Virus record (IMG/VR): IMGVR_UViG_3300027749_000344
Coordinates: 1 to 31,794 of that record
Length of the DNA: 31,794 nucleotides
Reading direction: 5' to 3' (one strand)
From: a virus
The notes below the pieces were generated by a model. That model saw nothing but the letters and a program-made list of their open reading frames with translations, was not told the DNA's origin and did not search any database. How positions within the stretch are numbered: position 1 is the first letter of the stretch; every line of letters starts with the position of its first letter. The translations under genes and the position numbers were made by a program. Of the stretch, positions 15,094 to 23,648 are shown one piece after another.

Positions 15094-17261
15094 TAGAAGT
15101 TTTGACCTCCAACGTAGCCTTGCCAATTGGTTCCACCATCGCTGGTAAAAAATGCGAAAGAATCCACCTTGCCTGAAGTCGATGTGATCGTTGGAGCAGT
15201 TCCACCAGCCCATTTGATGGATGCTGGCCAAGTGACTGCCCGTGCTGTTCCGTCAGCGGTAAAGATCAGCGTAAATGACCCACCAGAACCGCTTGCAGGA
15301 GGGTTGCTGATCGTTATGCTTGTGATGGCTGCGTTGAGGCTGACCGTGAAGATGTTTGACGTTTCAAGGTTTAATGTCAGCGTGCCGGATGAGATCGTTG
15401 GGCTGGAGACTGTTTCGGAATAGTCCCTGATCTTGGCTCGGATCAGCTCGTTGTCTTGAAGGTTCTGCGTGCCAGTAAAGCTGTTTGCGCCAGCAGTGAT
15501 GAAGCCTGACGGGTTGCTTGTGCTGTAGCCGTCCGTGATGCCATAGCCTGACAGCGTTGTTGGCTTTCCAGTAATATTGCTGAACGTCAGGCAGGATGTC
15601 GTTGCATAGTTGCCTAATAGCTGATAAGTCGTGGATGCGTTTGCTGTGGTCAGATAAACCGTTAAGTTTGGCGTGCCTGTGAGATTCGCGTAGGTAAAGT
15701 TAGCCGATGGAAGATAGGTTGCCGTGGCGTTAGCTGTTGTCAAATAAACCGTCAGGTTTGGCGTGCCTGTCAGGTCGGTATAATTTCCAGATGTCGCCAC
15801 GTTGGCAAGAGTTGGTTTGCCAGTGATATTCGCATAGGTCAAGTTTGCAGAGGTTAAATATCGCCCATCGGCATAACCCAGCGTCAAAATGCTGTTTGCA
15901 GACCAGCTTCCACCACCCGCCAGAACCAAAGTTGCCGTTGTCGGACTTACGGTAAGGGTGCTTGTTCCTGCAAGGGTATTGACCGTCATGACATAGGAGG
16001 ACGAATTTAAGGTCAACGTGCTGCTGTCAGCACCCACAGAGGCTGTTGAGGCAATCGTCTGCGTTGTGTTCTGCGTCTTTTTGACATATGCTGCTAGGTC
16101 TGGCGAGCCTGTGATATTGGCGTATGTAAAATTGGCCGATGGCAAATATGTCAACGCTGCTGCTGAAGATGTCAAATATGCCGTAAGGTTAGACGCTGTC
16201 AAACCATCTGTTATTCCATATCCAGCCAGCGTTGTGGGCTTTTCTGTGATATTGGCATAGGTCAGGTTTGCGGATGTGAGGTAACGAGTGTCTGCGTAGC
16301 CTTGCGTCAAAATCGAGTTGGATGTGTAAACAGGGGTCGTATTTAAGAAAAATAGTTCGGCTTTATTGCGCGATGCCCTGATCTCTGTGCCAGTTCTCAC
16401 TCCTGAAATAACGGCATCAACCGTGTGCCTAAAGGAAGTCGAAGTCCCAGTACTTGAAAAGAAACCTCCCAGACTTGGCGTGTTATCAAAGCTCAATCCG
16501 TTGGTCATTACGTAACCCACACCAGAAACCGTGTCATAATAGTTAAATCCGATTGTGGATTTCCACGAAACTTGTTGAAAGATGATCCCACGATAGTAAC
16601 TAGAATCAGGCCCAAAAGCCAATCGGTAATTTTGACCATTATCGCCTGTGCCGCCTTGGTTTCCACGTAACTCAAAAAAACCAGTTCCAGCCTGACCAGA
16701 GATAACTCCGTCACCCAAACTAATAATGCTTTGGGATGTTGCGTTACTTGCTACTATGGCGGCAATCCCAGGTTGCGACACTACTGTAGAAAACCCTTGG
16801 GTGTTTGACGACACCAAAGAAAGGCTTTGCCCATCAGTTTCAACGCTCGTAGCCGATTGAAGACTTCCGTTTGCGTTATAAAGGTAACCACCCATTGCAT
16901 AATTGTCAGGATCAAAATACGCACCAGTGTTTAATTCTTTTTGACCACGCAAACCTATGTAGTACTTGCTTAGACCGCTAGTGACATACTCGCCCTTGAC
17001 GTAGTAATTCGTGTATCCGGGGCTGTAAGGTATGCCTGTGTCAGTCAAGCCATATGTCGTGTTCGCAAGTTTTGGCTGAAACTTGTCGGCTACCGACAGC
17101 ACCCCATTCCCCGTGATCGACAGGTTTGCCCCAACGATGATCCCACCAAGCGTGGTGTTTGTAGCTGGAACCAGATTTGCCGATACTCCGGCTGGACCCT
17201 GAACGCCCACTGTAACAACAGTGACAGTTTTCTCGCCTGTGATTACAACTGTATCAGCCAC
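15093..17261 (-). CDS. Large repetitive tail-fibre protein
   Basis: The protein has 722 residues. The N-terminus has a short collagen-like GPAG stretch near residue 20, followed by about 280 residues of soluble domain and, from about residue 320 to 600, repeats built on LTSANLTYANIT, GYGITDG and LTVYLTTANAS. This is the pattern of elongated trimeric beta-helical phage fibres. The C-terminal 100 residues form a beta-sandwich-like domain ending with GWQGYVGGQNF-like residues. It starts with GTG, with GGAGG six bases upstream. It likely forms the host-recognition fibre with the lectin protein. Confidence 0.85.
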   Translation of the reverse strand: MADTVVITGEKTVTVVTVGVQGPAGVSANLVPATNTTLGGIIVGANLSITGNGVLSVADKFQPKLANTTYGLTDTGIPYSPGYTNYYVKGEYVTSGLSKYYIGLRGQKELNTGAYFDPDNYAMGGYLYNANGSLQSATSVETDGQSLSLVSSNTQGFSTVVSQPGIAAIVASNATSQSIISLGDGVISGQAGTGFFELRGNQGGTGDNGQNYRLAFGPDSSYYRGIIFQQVSWKSTIGFNYYDTVSGVGYVMTNGLSFDNTPSLGGFFSSTGTSTSFRHTVDAVISGVRTGTEIRASRNKAELFFLNTTPVYTSNSILTQGYADTRYLTSANLTYANITEKPTTLAGYGITDGLTASNLTAYLTSSAAALTYLPSANFTYANITGSPDLAAYVKKTQNTTQTIASTASVGADSSTLTLNSSSYVMTVNTLAGTSTLTVSPTTATLVLAGGGSWSANSILTLGYADGRYLTSANLTYANITGKPTLANVATSGNYTDLTGTPNLTVYLTTANATATYLPSANFTYANLTGTPNLTVYLTTANASTTYQLLGNYATTSCLTFSNITGKPTTLSGYGITDGYSTSNPSGFITAGANSFTGTQNLQDNELIRAKIRDYSETVSSPTISSGTLTLNLETSNIFTVSLNAAITSITISNPPASGSGGSFTLIFTADGTARAVTWPASIKWAGGTAPTITSTSGKVDSFAFFTSDGGTNWQGYVGGQNF
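15480..16320 (-). repeat. Degenerate internal repeats in the fibre gene
   Basis: This section of the fibre gene encodes several imperfect copies of LTSANLTYANIT.KPT and of LPSANFTYANLTGTPNLTVY, plus two or three copies of GYGITDG. DNA identity between copies is high in places but varied at third positions, so the copies have diverged under selection at protein level. Confidence 0.7.
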
Positions 17262-17595
17262 GTGTCACCTCCGGTGATACAGTCAAAGTCCCTGAGACGA
17301 GTCTTTGCACGACACTTCCGGTCACGATTTCGAGGTCATAAACACCATCAACCAGGTTGGCAGTCGTGGCAGCATCCAAAGCGATGGAGATCACTCCGCC
17401 AGTCGCATTGCTGATCGACAAACAGGCCGATGGTGTGGTCAGGCTCAATGTGGTGTTGGAGTTGCTGTAAGATGTGCGAGCCATCATTCTGGCACTGCTT
17501 CCGGTCAGGTTCACAGGAGTACCATTGGATGTCCAAGTGAGCGTTCGGTTGAATGAAGCGCCCGCTTCGATTTCTAGGTTGTATGATCCAGCCAT
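17254..17595 (-). CDS. Small beta-sandwich baseplate/fibre-base protein (putative)
   Basis: The 113-residue protein has a compact beta layout: SYNLEIEAGASFNRTLTW, then VNLTGSSARMMAR, ISIALDAATTANLV, GVYDLEI and SGTLTVSPEV. This resembles the N-terminal domain of BppU-like and other phage fibre-adaptor proteins, which begin with an 'F.....t...dGtp.dltG..a...' pattern. It lies between portal and the fibre gene, overlapping the fibre GTG start by 8 bases. It may link the fibre to the virion. Confidence 0.6.
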   Translation of the reverse strand: MAGSYNLEIEAGASFNRTLTWTSNGTPVNLTGSSARMMARTSYSNSNTTLSLTTPSACLSISNATGGVISIALDAATTANLVDGVYDLEIVTGSVVQRLVSGTLTVSPEVTRG

Positions 17596-18903
17596 TTATT
17601 CAGCCTCCATCTCAGGATCAACAACAGGATCCGTTGTAGGTTCTTCAGGCTCCTGTGCCTCAACCTCTAAACCCTCGTCCATCGCACCCAAGCCCAGAGT
17701 TGCACGAGCTTCGTCTACGGTGAATATTCCTGAAGTAACACCTGCCGTGGCGATGTCCATCAGCGCCTTGCGGTCCACAGACAGCTCTTCAATCTGCGAT
17801 GTGTCAAACCGCACACACAGCGATGGATCAGGCTGCGAAGTCATGCCTTTACAGGCGATCGGCAAAGTTTGAACCAGCCTGGTCAGCTCACCGGCTACCA
17901 AGTCGAGGAACGGAATCACAGCATCGCGCCACGATGCCTTGTTGGCCTCAACCAGGTTGCTGTATGTCTTCCCAGTGTCAGGCTGTTTGAGCGACATGGG
18001 CGCCCATCCAAGGACACCGCAGATTCGAGCGGTTGCAAGGTCGGCCATCTCGCTGACAGATAAATCTTTAGGCGAAAAGCCCGGTGACTTGATGTCCATT
18101 TCGCTGGTCCCGACAAATGGTCGGCCCACAGCTTTACCACTCACCGCTCGTGCCAGGTCGGCTTGGACTTGCGACAATTGAGCGTCACTGAGATTGCCCA
18201 GTGTTTTAAGGCTGACGATCAGTGATGGCACACCTGACCGGCTGAGAACGGTTGTCTCGTACTGGCCAATGATCTTGACCAGCGCCATTTCGGCCACAAC
18301 AGAATCAAGCGTTGAAACGCCTCGACTGGCAGCGTAAATGGATCGCCCGTTACGAAATGCGATCATCAATTCAGCAGGAACAGAATAGTTGTACGATCGA
18401 CCCCAATCACTGCCCATCACTGGATATTCGATGACCTCATTAACGCTTTCGCCCATGATCGGCCTGAGTATCCAAAACACTGGGATCGGCATCAGCTCGG
18501 TCACTGCATTGCCTGCCGTGTTCATAATCACCTGAACATACGCGTTCCCAGATTCGCACAAACTTGCGTATAGGTGCTCCAGAACGGTCGCATCTGATTC
18601 GCCTGGGCTTGGACGTTGCCAGAGTGATTGCAAAGGGTGATAGACCGGCGTAAACCCGCCATCCTCATCCCATCGGCCCACCTGCATGATGGCCTTGGTT
18701 GCGTTGCGTTTCATAGACTGAATCGCAGCTTGAACCACAGACACTTGGTTGTAAGGGCGAGCCAATGTCATGTAGTCGTTCGACAGGCCGGTCATCATGT
18801 CCACAGTCCATGAAGTCGCGGCAATGTCAGCCGTGTTGGCTGTGACGCCTTCACGCACTGACTTTGTGAACCGGCTGCGGAAGTTTTCAAATAGTGTTGG
18901 CAT
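17596..18903 (-). CDS. HK97-family portal protein
   Basis: The 435-residue protein fits the portal family in length and landmarks: VVQAAIQSMKRNATKAIMQV in the N-terminal part, an 'HPLQSLWQRPSP' stretch (family: h.l..ll..Pn), LYASLCESGNAYVQV, PIPVFWILRP, and the crown/stem region near KTYSNLVEANKASWRDAVIPFL. The C-terminus is acidic (EPEEPTTDPVVDPEMEAE). It would form the dodecameric DNA entry ring. It follows the large terminase with a short gap. In most relatives the next gene is the gpF-like or protease gene; here the fibre module comes first. Confidence 0.9.
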   Translation of the reverse strand: MPTLFENFRSRFTKSVREGVTANTADIAATSWTVDMMTGLSNDYMTLARPYNQVSVVQAAIQSMKRNATKAIMQVGRWDEDGGFTPVYHPLQSLWQRPSPGESDATVLEHLYASLCESGNAYVQVIMNTAGNAVTELMPIPVFWILRPIMGESVNEVIEYPVMGSDWGRSYNYSVPAELMIAFRNGRSIYAASRGVSTLDSVVAEMALVKIIGQYETTVLSRSGVPSLIVSLKTLGNLSDAQLSQVQADLARAVSGKAVGRPFVGTSEMDIKSPGFSPKDLSVSEMADLATARICGVLGWAPMSLKQPDTGKTYSNLVEANKASWRDAVIPFLDLVAGELTRLVQTLPIACKGMTSQPDPSLCVRFDTSQIEELSVDRKALMDIATAGVTSGIFTVDEARATLGLGAMDEGLEVEAQEPEEPTTDPVVDPEMEAE

Positions 18904-18908
18904 AGTTT

Positions 18909-20261
18909 CTAGGAGACGTATCTGAAGGGCTGGATTGAGCTTAGATAGTTGAACGCATCAGCAGCAGCATCAACTTGGTCATCATGTTTGCCGGTCGGGA
19001 ATGAGCACAGCTCGTCAATGAAGTCACGGTTCCAGTCGCCCTTTTCCAGCTCGATCGAACCAGATTCAAAAGCAGCGGCCATCGGCATCGCCCGCACTTC
19101 CTTGGAGCCTGTTGGTCGTTTGCTGATCACGCCATAACCGATCAGGTTACGAGTGTCATGCTGGACCTGATCCACACCAGCGGACCCGGGATCTTGTGCC
19201 AGGTGAACAATAGTTTCGCGCCCGTCAGTCTCGGCAATCTGGCGTTGGATTGTTCGACGTGTAGCCGGTGACCATTGGCCACGCGAAACGTGCTTAACCC
19301 TGTAAGTATCGCCGGTCCTGCACATCCACACACCGGCAGTGTAATCACCACCACCGACCGTGGCGGCTGTGTCCCATGCTCGGCATGAGTTGGAGTTGGG
19401 TGGGATCGGACCAGGCTCGACGATCTTGAACCATTCAGGCTTGAAAAAGCCTCCATCACGGGGCGTTGGTGTCTGTTGATACAGTGCCGAAAAGGCATAA
19501 GAGCCGACGGTCTTTTTGATCCGGTCGAAGTCTTCCACACTGTATCGTTCTGGCCAAAGCGCCTCACCAGGCTGACGGCCAATCAGGTCATCTTCCTCAG
19601 CGATGGCAGGCAGGCTCACCACATCCCACTGTTCGCCACCTTCATTGGCCTGTTCTAATAGCTGACCAGCCAAGTCAAGGCTGTGCCATCTGGTCATAAT
19701 CAGGACGATGGCAGCACCAGGATGCAGTCTTGTGTAGAGGTCGTTTTGATACCAGTCCATCACCCTGGCACGGTATGTTGGTGATTCAGCCTCAGCTCGT
19801 GACTTCACCGGGTCATCAATGATGACCAGGTCGGCACCATATCCAGTGACACCAGAGCCGACACCGACCGCATAAAGCCCGCCACCGTATTCAGACGACC
19901 ACTGATTTTGTTTATTCTGGTCGTCGGAAAAGTTAAAGCCAAACTCTTTGGCGATGCGTCGCGTTTGCCGGCTAAAGGTGCAGGCCAGCGAGTGGTTATA
20001 AGCCCCAATAATTATCCGTAAACCTTGATCCACCAATAATCTATAAGCCGCATAGTGAATCGTTGCCAGCTCGCTCTTGCCGTGCCTGGGTGGTAGGAAC
20101 AGCATCAACCGTTTGACATCACCGGTCGTCACCTTGTCCAGCGCCCGGCGGCATTCCGCCAAGTGTTCTGGCGACCACTGGTGATTCGGCTTTGCGGCTT
20201 GCAGGAACCGGTTTAGCCCCTTTGGGATCAACTGCCTGTCGTGGTGGGGTGTCGCACTCAT
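18909..20261 (-). CDS. Terminase large subunit
   Basis: The 450-residue protein has the full two-domain motor. ATPase: Walker A PPRHGKSE at 57-64, Walker B LVIIDD at 145-150, and coupling residues near MTRWHS at about 190. Nuclease (RNase H fold): RAWDTAA with Asp297, QDPGSAG with Asp357 and KHDDQVDAAAD near 427. All catalytic acids are present. It drives DNA packaging and cuts the concatemer. The N-terminus overlaps the small-subunit gene by 143 bases in another frame. Confidence 0.95.
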   Translation of the reverse strand: MSATPHHDRQLIPKGLNRFLQAAKPNHQWSPEHLAECRRALDKVTTGDVKRLMLFLPPRHGKSELATIHYAAYRLLVDQGLRIIIGAYNHSLACTFSRQTRRIAKEFGFNFSDDQNKQNQWSSEYGGGLYAVGVGSGVTGYGADLVIIDDPVKSRAEAESPTYRARVMDWYQNDLYTRLHPGAAIVLIMTRWHSLDLAGQLLEQANEGGEQWDVVSLPAIAEEDDLIGRQPGEALWPERYSVEDFDRIKKTVGSYAFSALYQQTPTPRDGGFFKPEWFKIVEPGPIPPNSNSCRAWDTAATVGGGDYTAGVWMCRTGDTYRVKHVSRGQWSPATRRTIQRQIAETDGRETIVHLAQDPGSAGVDQVQHDTRNLIGYGVISKRPTGSKEVRAMPMAAAFESGSIELEKGDWNRDFIDELCSFPTGKHDDQVDAAADAFNYLSSIQPFRYVS

Positions 20262-20535
20262 TGTCTATGGCCGCCCAGTCCACTTGGGGCTTGTCAGAGA
20301 TTTCGATGCTGCTGGCAACCTTGCCATCAAGCCGATCGTAAATCTCTTTCCAGTAACGGAAATCGCCATTGATCGCTTCTTGAATTCCTTTGTCGATCAG
20401 CGATCGCAAGATTTCAGGATTCGCGTCCAGCAATTGCCCAAGCGCAGCCTGCATAGAGTGTTTCTTAGGCCGACCACCACGGTTGCCAGAGGTGCCCGGC
20501 TTAAACTGAGTAGATGGGTTTGGGAATTTGCTCAT
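20119..20535 (-). CDS. Terminase small subunit-like (DUF5681) protein
   Basis: The product has 138 residues. TQFKPGTSGNRGGRPKKHS near residues 10-28 is the hallmark of DUF5681 proteins, found next to phage large terminases, and is followed by a helical region. The last 50 residues, Pro/Ala-rich, are read through the first 143 bases of the large-subunit gene in another frame and may be dispensable. The start at 20535 is preferred over 20553. DNA recognition for packaging is the likely role. Confidence 0.75.
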   Translation of the reverse strand: MSKFPNPSTQFKPGTSGNRGGRPKKHSMQAALGQLLDANPEILRSLIDKGIQEAINGDFRYWKEIYDRLDGKVASSIEISDKPQVDWAAIDNECDTPPRQAVDPKGAKPVPASRKAESPVVARTLGGMPPGAGQGDDR

Positions 20536-20568
20536 GTAGCACCTGTTATCCACCTGTTCTCAGGTTAC

Positions 20569-21039
20569 TCATTCGACTGCTTCATATCCCGGTGGCCTAG
20601 CGCCATGATTCCCCCGTCCAGGCTTGTCAATCAGACCCTTCCGCCGCAGCCGCTGCATCAAAGCGCGTTGCTTGATCGCAATGTTCCGGAACTTGGCCCA
20701 AAAAGCCATGAGTTCCGTTTGTTCTGTCATGGCTCGTTTGATCGCCTGATCCAGTTGTTTACTGGCTCTGGTGCAGGATAAGCAAATCGCGTAACGGTGC
20801 TGCTCAACCTTCCGCCCATCAACACAATGAGGACAGGGTTGATTCGGCGTACCTTCCGTCCAACCAGATGCGTCCACACCTATCAAAACAGGTTGTACGC
20901 CGTGGATAGAACGGATAAGTCGCCTTGTGATATTCTGGTCGATTTCCCCATCCGTGGGAGCGATCGAGTCTGAACCTAATGGTTCATTCATATCTTGACG
21001 ATAATCACAAGAGGTACCGACCGTCAATAGGGTGCTCAA
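20569..21039 (-). CDS. Zinc-ribbon protein of unknown function
   Basis: The 156-residue reading starts with a TTG that overlaps the preceding stop (TTGA), with AGAGG upstream; an ATG at 20991 is an alternative. C69-x2-C72 (CPHC) and C86-x2-C89 (CLSC) form a four-cysteine zinc ribbon. The C-terminal part is helical and basic. Located just before the terminase genes, it could be an HNH-like remnant or a late regulator, but no HNH residues are seen. Function unknown. Confidence 0.65.
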   Translation of the reverse strand: MSTLLTVGTSCDYRQDMNEPLGSDSIAPTDGEIDQNITRRLIRSIHGVQPVLIGVDASGWTEGTPNQPCPHCVDGRKVEQHRYAICLSCTRASKQLDQAIKRAMTEQTELMAFWAKFRNIAIKQRALMQRLRRKGLIDKPGRGNHGARPPGYEAVE

Positions 21040-21281
21040 GATTTTGTACCTCTTGCCTCTAATCTGGTAACAATCTCATCATGCGTCTCAGTGCGTGGCT
21101 GACCTTCCGCAAACTCGATGTAGGCTCGATACATCCGGTCGCCCTTCAGGCCAGAGTAATCAAACTCAGCCGCCATCATCCGAAACGCCTTGTCCACGAT
21201 CTGCAAACGATTCCAAAGGCTCAGAGCAACTGCCTTGCCTTCGCTGTCTGTGAGAGCTGCAATATCATCAAGATTGATCAT
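21036..21281 (-). CDS. Small helical hypothetical protein
   Basis: The product has 81 residues with an ATG at 21281 or one codon upstream, preceded by AGGG. It is helical and mixed in charge (INLDDIAALTDSEGKAVALS, then RLQIVDKAFRMMAAEF). It overlaps the end of the preceding gene. No family recognised. Confidence 0.6.
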   Translation of the reverse strand: MINLDDIAALTDSEGKAVALSLWNRLQIVDKAFRMMAAEFDYSGLKGDRMYRAYIEFAEGQPRTETHDEIVTRLEARGTKS

Positions 21282-21585
21282 CATAGTTTTCCCTATCAAA
21301 AATGCCTTCGTATGGTGATACCAGTAAGCTGTTGGTAACCTCGTCAATCGCTTCGGTGATATGCTGAATACAGGCTGCTTTGGCTTTCTTTAGACAGTCA
21401 AATTGATCACTCCAGTAGTCTTGAGTCAACTCCTCTAAAGACATTTCTTCCGGCATGTATTTCCGACTTCCAATGCTTGCAAAATATCTGATGTTGTCAA
21501 AAGACAAGTCAATATGCGCCCAATACTTCCCGTAAGATAGCGTCCAGCTTGTGCCATCTGTCGTGCACCATCTTTGTTCGATCAT
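21268..21585 (-). CDS. Hypothetical protein
   Basis: The 105-residue protein begins MIEQRWCTTDGTSWTLSYGK, then a mixed sheet and a helix (CLKKAKAACIQHITEAIDEV). It starts with an ATGA overlap. No domain is recognised. The overlaps with both neighbours support that it is coding. Confidence 0.6.
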   Translation of the reverse strand: MIEQRWCTTDGTSWTLSYGKYWAHIDLSFDNIRYFASIGSRKYMPEEMSLEELTQDYWSDQFDCLKKAKAACIQHITEAIDEVTNSLLVSPYEGIFDRENYDDQS

Positions 21586-21914
21586 TTTGATTTGCCTTTC
21601 TTGTCTTTCAATTCTCGTTCGACATCCACCATCCGAAGCACTACAGGCATAACATCATGCATAACATAAGGTAGATTGCCTTCAGTGCCTTCGTGGGTCC
21701 GAAATGCCAGTGTAATCCAGAACCATTCCGCTGCCTTATCTGTCTCGGATTCACCCTCTTTATTCCCGCATCTAAACCGATGTTCCATCGCAGAAATGAT
21801 GCAATGATAAACTTCATGGCTCACTCGCGGTTTCAACCAGGCTGAAAGCTCGTTGTTGGCAAAGTCGATAAACTCGCGGCCTGAAGCCAGCAAGTAGTAA
21901 TCAGGACAGCTCAT
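21582..21914 (-). CDS. Hypothetical protein
   Basis: The 110-residue protein is helical with several histidines and ends with a charged Lys-rich tail (ELKDKKGKSK). It overlaps both neighbours by ATGA. No family recognised. Confidence 0.6.
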   Translation of the reverse strand: MSCPDYYLLASGREFIDFANNELSAWLKPRVSHEVYHCIISAMEHRFRCGNKEGESETDKAAEWFWITLAFRTHEGTEGNLPYVMHDVMPVVLRMVDVERELKDKKGKSK

Positions 21915-22231
21915 GCATCATTCTCCATGTCAATTTGCGAAACTCTGTAAGCATGTTTCACTTTCTTGTTCTGGTGGTATCCTTGTAAATAACGATTCTG
22001 CTTCACTGGAATGCCGATCACAGACCGCTGGCCTTTGGTACTGGCCATCAGTTCGGTGATTGCTGGGTATCCGTGATTGCTGGTGTTGCCATTTGAACGA
22101 TCATCCAAGATGGCGTTCGCGTGCATACGCTCATATTCCGTGCCGATTCGCTTCAGCTCCAATAACTGATGCTGTGGCATGACTTCCATTTCAGTTCGCG
22201 AGTATCTGATCTCAGCTCGCTTGGATTTCAT
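21911..22231 (-). CDS. Basic hypothetical protein
   Basis: The 106-residue protein starts at an ATG at 22231 with GGAG seven bases upstream, inside the end of the RusA-like gene; the longer frame to 22348 is a shadow. It is basic, with an N-terminal helical segment (PQHQLLELKRIGTEYERMHA). No family recognised; the position suggests DNA metabolism. Confidence 0.6.
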   Translation of the reverse strand: MKSKRAEIRYSRTEMEVMPQHQLLELKRIGTEYERMHANAILDDRSNGNTSNHGYPAITELMASTKGQRSVIGIPVKQNRYLQGYHQNKKVKHAYRVSQIDMENDA

Positions 22232-22682
22232 TTGCTTGCTCCACAGTTTCAACGATGACAAAAGCGGAATCCTCATCGCCCCAACATTTGCGAGCCTCTC
22301 CCGAAATGACCTGACTGTCATCCTTCCAGAGCACACCCTTAAAAGCATCTTCCAAGCACCGTAACAGCTTTGTTCTATCCGGCTTCTGAGTGTGCCAGAA
22401 TGGTGCTGTCGGCTTCATGATGGCCGAATTCTTGCCACTCCGGAAATGTGCTTTAGGTCTCGCAAACGTGAACAGGACTTGCAGATTGATTGGCCCTGAT
22501 GCACACCCCCAGCCCGATTCCTTCACGGCTGTGGTCGCAGCTCGTTTACACAGGGTTTGCCATTTGGCTTTCCCTTTTGCCGTATCAACCACAACAATCC
22601 TTCCGGTCTTGCTGTGCTGAAATGCTTTCTTTGAGCCTGATGGCGATGGCTTGCCTAGGATGGTAAAGGAAATGCTATTCAT
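22212..22682 (-). CDS. rusA: RusA-like Holliday junction resolvase
   Basis: The 156-residue protein begins with the beta strand SISFTILGKPSPSGSKKAF and contains QKPDRTKLLRCLEDAFKGVLWKDDSQVISGEARK, in which Asp102, Asp112 and Asp121/122 match the acidic cluster of RusA (family: KPD.DN..K..lDal.g.vwkDDsqv). One usual Asp (the residue after Asp102 by two) is Thr here, so the metal site may be altered. RusA resolves four-way junctions in phage DNA. GGAG precedes the ATG. Confidence 0.82.
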   Translation of the reverse strand: MNSISFTILGKPSPSGSKKAFQHSKTGRIVVVDTAKGKAKWQTLCKRAATTAVKESGWGCASGPINLQVLFTFARPKAHFRSGKNSAIMKPTAPFWHTQKPDRTKLLRCLEDAFKGVLWKDDSQVISGEARKCWGDEDSAFVIVETVEQANEIQAS

Positions 22683-22887
22683 TATCTGACTCCAGAGGGA
22701 TGTAGATTATCTCGCATTCCTCTCCCACATCAAGAATCCTTTCCTCAACCGCCATAGCAGGCACGCACTCGCCTATCCACTCGCCACATGGTGCAAGGTC
22801 TGCCAATCCACATCCGCAATCCTGAATACACAGTCCATCAGCGCCCATCTGCTCAAGCTGGTTCTTCAATATCTCAAGAGCTGTCAC
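22675..22887 (-). CDS. Small cysteine-rich phage protein
   Basis: The 70-residue product starts at a GTG with GGAGG five bases before it; this start overlaps the ThyX stop (GTGA). The middle has CIQDCGCGLADLAPCGE then WIGECVPA: a five- to six-cysteine motif seen in many small phage proteins of unknown role ('ADGL....CGC...DL.PC......C.PA'). It likely binds zinc. Confidence 0.75.
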   Translation of the reverse strand: MTALEILKNQLEQMGADGLCIQDCGCGLADLAPCGEWIGECVPAMAVEERILDVGEECEIIYIPLESDNE

Positions 22888-23648
22888 ACTTTCCTCCAAT
22901 TCGTTTCGATTCCATTTTCAGTCACCGTGTAATCACCAAAAAGATTTGGCGATTCAGCCTGCAACACGTTCAAAACTGCAATTGCCAGCCGTTGAATTTC
23001 AGCGTCCGCATGTATCGAGCCACGCAATTCCAAGAAGTGCCGCCATGCTCTGGCATTACCTGTCACGAAGATCTTGGTTTCAGTGCAATTGGGGAGGACA
23101 GCACGAGCGGCCTCGCGAGATTTCTTGCGTCGAAGTGTCGGGCTGTCGATGTCGGCAAAGTCGTTGTATTCCAGCGTTTCGCACAGCGCCTCGTAATGTC
23201 CCTGCGCTCGGCCAATGGCCTGAGCCCAGATCGCTTCTGGCGTGCTTCCCGGCTTAATGCCTGGTGGTCGCACAAACGCACAGTCCGACTCGTCCACATA
23301 TCGTTGACTTAGCTGGCTGTAACTCATCCCAGCACGATGTCTGACCAGCTCGTGAGTCAATGACCGTGAGACGCCAGTGAAGATCATCGAGTAAACAGCA
23401 TGCTCAAGAACTGAGCCGTGGCCCACTTCCAAGATGTGGTCGATATAAGCTTTGTTCCCACCTGGTCGAGGTTTGGCAAAACTCATGTAGCACAATCGGC
23501 CAGCGATCTCCACAAGATGTTCGCTAGCATTGTCAGTGTCGCTGTTCCAATGTTCGACTCCGTGAGCTTCAAGGAACTCGGCACAATCAAGGCTGTTGAG
23601 TTCTTGTTTGCCGACCAGGTAGACGGATGGTTTTGTGATGATGTTCAT
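22884..23648 (-). CDS. thyX: FAD-dependent thymidylate synthase ThyX
   Basis: The 254-residue enzyme carries the ThyX motif RHRAGMSYSQLSQRYVD (Arg103-His104-Arg105, then eight residues to Ser114 and Arg116), matching RHRX7-8S. VLEHAVYSMIFTGVSRS just before and ARAWRHFLELRGSIHADAEI near the C-terminus are further conserved parts. It makes dTMP from dUMP using methylene-tetrahydrofolate and FAD, supplying thymidine for phage DNA. The ATG overlaps the preceding stop (ATGA). Confidence 0.95.
   Translation of the reverse strand: MNIITKPSVYLVGKQELNSLDCAEFLEAHGVEHWNSDTDNASEHLVEIAGRLCYMSFAKPRPGGNKAYIDHILEVGHGSVLEHAVYSMIFTGVSRSLTHELVRHRAGMSYSQLSQRYVDESDCAFVRPPGIKPGSTPEAIWAQAIGRAQGHYEALCETLEYNDFADIDSPTLRRKKSREAARAVLPNCTETKIFVTGNARAWRHFLELRGSIHADAEIQRLAIAVLNVLQAESPNLFGDYTVTENGIETNWRKV

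Noticed and set aside
15480-16320. Tandem repeats as a mobile element or satellite
   Set aside because: They are inside the fibre gene, keep the reading frame and diverge at third positions, so they are protein repeats.
20284-20781. 165-residue plus-strand frame
   Set aside because: Antisense to the terminase small subunit and zinc-ribbon genes; no independent support.
20569-21039. HNH endonuclease next to terminase
   Set aside because: Zinc-ribbon cysteines are present but no H-N-H catalytic pattern is seen.
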